Shown: positions 60,351-64,000 of the stretch, piece by piece | Numbering within the stretch: the first letter of the stretch is position 1 | Layout of the letters: each line of letters opens with the position of its first letter | NCBI GenBank assembly: GCA_900543025.1 | Contig: UQPP01000004.1 | Span: 1-64,000, forward strand | Direction: 5' to 3' | From: an uncultured Collinsella sp. | Lineage (GTDB): Bacteria; Actinomycetota; Coriobacteriia; Coriobacteriales; Coriobacteriaceae | DNA length: 64,000 nucleotides | Translations under genes and position numbers: made by a program | Notes under the pieces: generated by a model | Seen by the model: the letters and a program-made list of their open reading frames with translations, nothing else | Database searches by the model: none | What the model was told of the DNA's origin: nothing

Positions 60351-61793
60351 GTGCTTAATAGATTCCGCATGCTTGTTGCCTGTGCTTTGACCTTCGCGCT
60401 TTGCTGGGTGCCGGGATTTGCGTTTGCCGGGGACGCTGAGCACGGGGCCCAGGTTGCTGCGACCGCTCATGGGCTTTCCTATGGGATCGAAGGTTTTGAG
60501 CGGTTGGCCAAGGGGACCGCTCGTGCCATGGAGGGCCAGCCTGAGGGCTACCGGTTTCCCGTTGACGAGGACGTGGACCTTGTAGTGGCGCCTGCCGCCG
60601 ATCGCGTTGTGGTGTGGATATCGCCCAAGGCGGTCGAGAAGTATGGGTTGGATCCGCAGGACAACGAGTGCGTATCGGGTCTCAAGGCCCTCGTCTGTGA
60701 GCTCGACAGCGCAAACTGCATGGGAGGTGCGCAGCTGGGGGACGTGGATCTTCCTTGGTATGTCACGGCGGAAACAACGTTTGATGCCGGCGGGTATACC
60801 TATAGCTTTGACGAGCGCGGTGCGGATGGGGACCGCTATGTGGTGATTGCATCAGCCTCGGGTGATGCCAAGGGCGGCGCGCGTTGGCTTGATAGCGCTC
60901 AAATGGTAGAGGCATCGTCTGTCGTGTTGCGGGATGAGCAGGGCCCCTTGACCTCCTTGGCCTCCTTTTTGGGCGACATCGACTATCGTCCGTTTTGGGT
61001 GTCTATCAAAACGAGCGGCCTCGCCCTGCTGATCTCCTTTGCGCTGGGCCTGTTTGCCGCATGGAAGACCATGGGTACCTCGAGCCGCGTGAAGGGTTTG
61101 CTTGATTCGGTCTTTACGATTCCTATGGTGCTGCCGCCCACGGTGTGCGGCTTTTTGCTGCTTATGCTGTTTGGACGTTCGACCGGGGTCGGCCAGTGGC
61201 TTATCGCGCACGGCATCTCAATCGTCTTTACGTGGCCCGCGGCGGTGATATCTGCCGTGGTGGTGTCGTTCCCGCTCGTCTATCGTACGGCACTCGGAGC
61301 CTTCGAGAGCCTCGACACACAGATGCTCGATGCGGCGCGCACGCTGGGATGGTCCGAGCGTCGCATCTTTACCAAGCTTATGATGCCGCTTGGCTGGCCT
61401 TCTATTGCCGCCGGCACGGTGCTCGCCTTTGCCCGCGCGATGGGCGAGTTTGGCTGCACGCTGTTCTTTGCGGGCAACTACGCCGGTATTACGCAGACCA
61501 TTCCCATCGCCATCTACTTTGAGTGGATGGGCGGCAACACGTCGGTGGCCCTCTTTTGGGTCGTCGCCGTGATTGTCTTTAGCTTTTTGGTCATCCTGTT
61601 CATCAACATGTACACCGCGCATTCGCAAAAGTATCGCGAGCGGGGCCTTTCGCGTGCGAAGCGCAAGCAGGCCAAAGAGCTCGCCGGACAGGGCGATTCG
61701 CTCGACCCGGTGGGCGGCGACGCCCTGCGTATCGATCGCGAGGCGCTGGCTGAGCTTATGCGCGATGATGCGGCGCCGCAGGGAGGTCGATAG
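60351..61793 (+). CDS. modB: Molybdate ABC permease ModB with extra N-terminal secreted domain
   Basis: ModB is the membrane subunit of the molybdate importer and is normally about 220-270 residues. This product has 480 residues. A signal-like segment at 1-25 (LVACALTFALCWVPGFAFA) is followed by an extracytoplasmic domain at about 26-212. The permease with about five helices starts near 213 (FWVSIKTSGLALLI), with the EAA loop LDAARTLGWSERRIFTKLMMP. A basic and acidic tail of about 55 residues ends it. The GTG at 60351 follows GGAG by 6 bases. The extra domain is unrecognised; it may bind ModA or ligand. Confidence 0.88.
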   Translation: MLNRFRMLVACALTFALCWVPGFAFAGDAEHGAQVAATAHGLSYGIEGFERLAKGTARAMEGQPEGYRFPVDEDVDLVVAPAADRVVVWISPKAVEKYGLDPQDNECVSGLKALVCELDSANCMGGAQLGDVDLPWYVTAETTFDAGGYTYSFDERGADGDRYVVIASASGDAKGGARWLDSAQMVEASSVVLRDEQGPLTSLASFLGDIDYRPFWVSIKTSGLALLISFALGLFAAWKTMGTSSRVKGLLDSVFTIPMVLPPTVCGFLLLMLFGRSTGVGQWLIAHGISIVFTWPAAVISAVVVSFPLVYRTALGAFESLDTQMLDAARTLGWSERRIFTKLMMPLGWPSIAAGTVLAFARAMGEFGCTLFFAGNYAGITQTIPIAIYFEWMGGNTSVALFWVVAVIVFSFLVILFINMYTAHSQKYRERGLSRAKRKQAKELAGQGDSLDPVGGDALRIDREALAELMRDDAAPQGGR

Positions 61794-61796
61794 GTC

Positions 61797-62867
61797 ATGT
61801 CGCTCGTTTTGGATATTAAGAAACGTTATCCCGGATTTGTGCTCGACATGCAGCTTGAGGCCGGCGAGGAGCGCGTGGCGCTGCTGGGCGCCTCGGGTTG
61901 CGGCAAGAGCTGTACGCTGCGCTGCATCGCCGGCGTGGAGACGCCCGACGAGGGCAAGATCGTCGTTAACGGCGTGATCTTCTTTGACTCGGCGGCGGGC
62001 ATCAACCTTTCGCCTCAGGAGCGCAAGTGCGCCCTGCTGTTCCAAAACTATCAGCTGTTTCCCAACATGACGGTGGCCGATAACGTGTGCGCCGGCGTAA
62101 AGGACGCGGGCGACGCTGCCGCGCGCAAAAAGCTCGCCGAGTGCTATCTGGGCATTTTCGGTCTGGCCGATTTTGCCGACCGCTACCCCGCGCGACTCTC
62201 GGGCGGGCAGCAGCAACGTGTGGCGCTTGCGCGCATGGTGGCGGCGCATCCGGGCGTCTTTATGTTCGACGAGCCCATGAGCGCACTCGATTCCTATCTT
62301 AAGAGCGCACTCGAGCAGAACATGCTCGACCTGTTCGATGTATGCAACCGCACCGTGCTCTACGTGAGCCACGACATCGACGAAGCGTGCCGCCTGTGCG
62401 AGCGTATCTGCGTGATGCACGACGGGCATGTTGAGGAGATCGGCTCCGTCGAGGACGTGGTCCGCCGTCCGCAGACGCTGGCGTCACTGCGCCTGACGGG
62501 CTGCAAGAACACAAGCCGGGCGCGCAAGATCGGCGACGAAGAAGTTGAGGCCCTCGACTGGGGCATGACCTTTAACGTGGGTCGCGAGGTTCCCGATAAT
62601 GTGGCGTACCTGGGCATTCGCGCAAGCTACTTCCATGTTGACAACCGTGCCGAGCGGGGTCGTAACAGCTACGATTTGCATGTGGCCCGTGTGAGCGATT
62701 CGCGCTTTGAGCGGCTGGTGCTGCTGGACGTGCCGCGCGCTGATGCGCCCACGCGTCTGCAGTGGAAGGTCAACAAGGTGGGCGTGCCTATCGACGAGCT
62801 GCCGCAAGCAGGCGAGACGCTGCGCATGCACTTCGATGCGAGTAGAATCCACTTGGTTTGTCGATAG
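61797..62867 (+). CDS. modC: Molybdate ABC transporter ATPase ModC
   Basis: ModC powers molybdate import. The 356-residue product has Walker A GASGCGKS near 33-40, LLFQNYQLFPNMTV (Q-loop), the signature LSGGQQQRVALARM, Walker B VFMFDEPMSALDS and VSHDIDEACRLC. A C-terminal domain at about 235-356 has a TOBE-like beta structure (LGIRASYFHV). It starts 3 bases after modB, behind GGAGG, so modABC is one operon. Confidence 0.94.
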   Translation: MSLVLDIKKRYPGFVLDMQLEAGEERVALLGASGCGKSCTLRCIAGVETPDEGKIVVNGVIFFDSAAGINLSPQERKCALLFQNYQLFPNMTVADNVCAGVKDAGDAAARKKLAECYLGIFGLADFADRYPARLSGGQQQRVALARMVAAHPGVFMFDEPMSALDSYLKSALEQNMLDLFDVCNRTVLYVSHDIDEACRLCERICVMHDGHVEEIGSVEDVVRRPQTLASLRLTGCKNTSRARKIGDEEVEALDWGMTFNVGREVPDNVAYLGIRASYFHVDNRAERGRNSYDLHVARVSDSRFERLVLLDVPRADAPTRLQWKVNKVGVPIDELPQAGETLRMHFDASRIHLVCR

Positions 62868-62878
62868 TGCCGGGTAAT

Positions 62879-62912
62879 GCCGTCGGGGATATAAGCCTCG
62901 GCGGCTTTGTCT
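62879..62912 (+). terminator. Terminator after modC
   Basis: GCCGTCGGGG pairs with CCTCGGCGGC (two G-U pairs) around 7 bases, followed by TTTGTCTT. Confidence 0.7.
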
Positions 62913-63068
62913 TGCCGCTCGCCGAATGAGGGATGATAAACCCCCATCAATCGAGATACTTATTTATTAAAAGGCAACGGGTGCCTCTGTCGTACGAATG
63001 TCAACGGTGTTCGCATGGTCGATAACCGTTGATATAGTTGACCTCAACTTGTAAAGGAGGGTGCGCAC
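62913..63068 (+). promoter_or_regulatory. Upstream region of the dehydratase unit
   Basis: No gene. TCAACGGT at 63001 and ACCGTTGA at 63025 form an inverted repeat with a 16-base spacer, and GTTGA-CC-TCAAC at 63037-63048 is a compact palindrome containing TTGACC. These are plausible regulator sites and a -35 element. Confidence 0.45.
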
Positions 63069-63137
63069 ATGCCGCAGACGACATACATTCGCCGCGTTGC
63101 CGCGCGTGCCCTATACATGGCTCGGAGCCGCATATGA
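63069..63137 (+). CDS. Short leader ORF 1 (22 residues)
   Basis: AAAGGAGG at 63053-63060 is the strongest type of ribosome binding site, 8 bases before this ATG. The peptide is MPQTTYIRRVAARALYMAR-SRI, with five Arg. Its stop overlaps the next ATG (ATGA). CGGAGCCG at 63123 pairs with CGGCTCCG at 63151, a hairpin spanning the stop. It may be a regulatory leader. Nothing like it is known to me. Confidence 0.4.
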   Translation: MPQTTYIRRVAARALYMARSRI

Positions 63138-63304
63138 GCAGGTATGTTCACGGCTCCGGGAGAGACGACGCACAGCTAAATAATCGACCGCAAAGCAGGT
63201 TCCCTAAAATTCCGGGTTTGAGCACGGCCGGGCAATCGCCGTCCGTCGTGCATCGATACCGTTGTTATCCGTTTTTGGTTCGAGAGGGGAACCGTTATGG
63301 CTGA
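63134..63304 (+). CDS. Short ORF 2 (56 residues) overlapping the dehydratase start
   Basis: The frame starts MSRYVHGSGRDDAQLNNRP inside the stop of ORF 1 and ends 8 bases inside the following gene. It has no recognised motif. The double overlap suggests translational coupling, but it could be a chance frame in a leader RNA. Confidence 0.3.
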   Translation: MSRYVHGSGRDDAQLNNRPQSRFPKIPGLSTAGQSPSVVHRYRCYPFLVREGNRYG

Positions 63305-64000
63305 AGAATTCGATTTCCATCCGATGTGGGAGAGCCTCGGCATGAATCTTGCCGACCACGACATGCTGCTGGGCGCCGTGGGCCAGATGTACGGCGATAT
63401 GTTCCTGACGCAGAACAATCGCCCCAAGTCCACGTCCTACCTGGACTTTGTGGCCACCAACATCCATAGCGGCCGCATTAAGGAGATGCTCGACAAGAAG
63501 GAGGCCGGCGAGGCCACCAAGATCGTGGGCTCGTTCTGCGTCTACGTGCCCGAGGAGATTGTGCTCGCCTGCGACGGTATCCCCGTGGGTCTGTGCTCGG
63601 GTGCCGACTGGGCGACCGATAAGGTCGAGGAGCATCTGCCGCGCAACACCTGCCCGCTCATCAAGAGCTTTGCCGGCTTTAAGCTGGGCGAGGTTTGCCC
63701 CTACATTGAGTCGAGTGATCTGGTGGTGGGCGAGAACACCTGCGATGGTAAGAAGAAGGCCTACGAGTTCTTTGCCACGCAAAAGAACATGTACGTCATG
63801 GATATTCCCAACGTGCACGACGAGTCGACGCTCGTGACCTGGAAGGCCGAGGTCAAGAAGCTCGCCGCCAAGATCGAGGAAGAGTGCGGCGTCAAGATTA
63901 CGCCCGAGAGCCTGAAGGCTGCCATCCACGCCGTCAACGAGAAGCGTCGCGCCCTGCAGCGCCTCGCTGCCGCGCGCGCTGCCGACCCGGCGCCCATCAG
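63297..64000 (+). CDS. 2-hydroxyacyl-CoA dehydratase subunit-like protein (partial)
   Basis: The visible 234 residues belong to the HgdB/BcrC/FldB family, whose members bind iron-sulfur clusters and dehydrate 2-hydroxyacyl-CoA compounds or form double-cubane cluster proteins. Motifs are GSFCVYVPEEIVLACDGIPVGLC, NTCPLIKSFAGFKLG and VVGENTCDGKKKAYEF, which carry conserved cysteines. GAGAGGGGAA lies before the ATG at 63297. The 3' end lies beyond the window. Activator and partner genes would be expected next. Confidence 0.88.
   Translation, partial: MAEEFDFHPMWESLGMNLADHDMLLGAVGQMYGDMFLTQNNRPKSTSYLDFVATNIHSGRIKEMLDKKEAGEATKIVGSFCVYVPEEIVLACDGIPVGLCSGADWATDKVEEHLPRNTCPLIKSFAGFKLGEVCPYIESSDLVVGENTCDGKKKAYEFFATQKNMYVMDIPNVHDESTLVTWKAEVKKLAAKIEEECGVKITPESLKAAIHAVNEKRRALQRLAAARAADPAPI

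Overview
The window is a contig end, about 60% G+C, from a Gram-positive actinobacterium of the class Coriobacteriia, most like a gut Collinsella. I infer this from the division/cell-wall gene order, the pst and ylm genes beside ftsZ, the heavy use of GAGG-type ribosome binding sites and the strict-anaerobe style gene set. No 16S or tRNA gene is present to confirm it. Bases 1-32 are an Illumina Nextera transposase adapter, so real sequence starts at about base 33.

Region 1 (33-15700) is a complete-looking dcw cluster on the + strand: mraZ, rsmH, ftsL-like, ftsI, murF, mraY, murD, ftsW, murG, murC, murB, ftsQ, ftsZ. murE and ftsA are not in it. Region 2 (15847-23762) is a ylm-type cluster (pgeF/ylmD, yggS/ylmE, sepF, yggT/ylmG, divIVA) with a whole pstSCAB-phoU phosphate operon inserted between its first two genes. 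Region 3 (23843-33962) holds a nitroreductase, a PiT-type phosphate transporter with its DUF47 partner, a Bax-inhibitor-1 protein, an unusual PARG-like protein, an SGNH hydrolase, and thiD and thiC, the latter behind a TPP riboswitch. Region 4 (34063-46970) has a M18 aminopeptidase, polA, HAD phosphatases, argG and argH, ndk, rpiB and a cysteine-desulfidase-type protein. Region 5 (47286-54681) has rpsA, the RNase P RNA, a YigZ protein, a homocysteine/cysteine synthase, an MFS pump, xpt and a small GGQ release-factor protein. Region 6 (54769-64000) has a lipid kinase, a ClC transporter, the molybdopterin genes moeA and mogA, the molybdate importer modABC, and the start of a 2-hydroxyacyl-CoA dehydratase subunit cut by the window end.

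The most interesting signals lie in and around the genes. A 24-codon arginine-rich leader peptide with overlapping hairpins sits ahead of argG. A yggT gene has only AUC or AUU available as its start. Two long perfect or near-perfect palindromes share the same ends, and each is flanked on the same side by a strand-asymmetric (A/C-rich) tract. Other hairpin repeats occur as short families. The PARG-like protein lacks the second glutamate of its catalytic motif. The ModB permease carries an extra secreted domain of about 190 residues. Two tiny overlapping ORFs lead into the dehydratase gene. No CRISPR array, insertion sequence, prophage or tRNA gene was seen.
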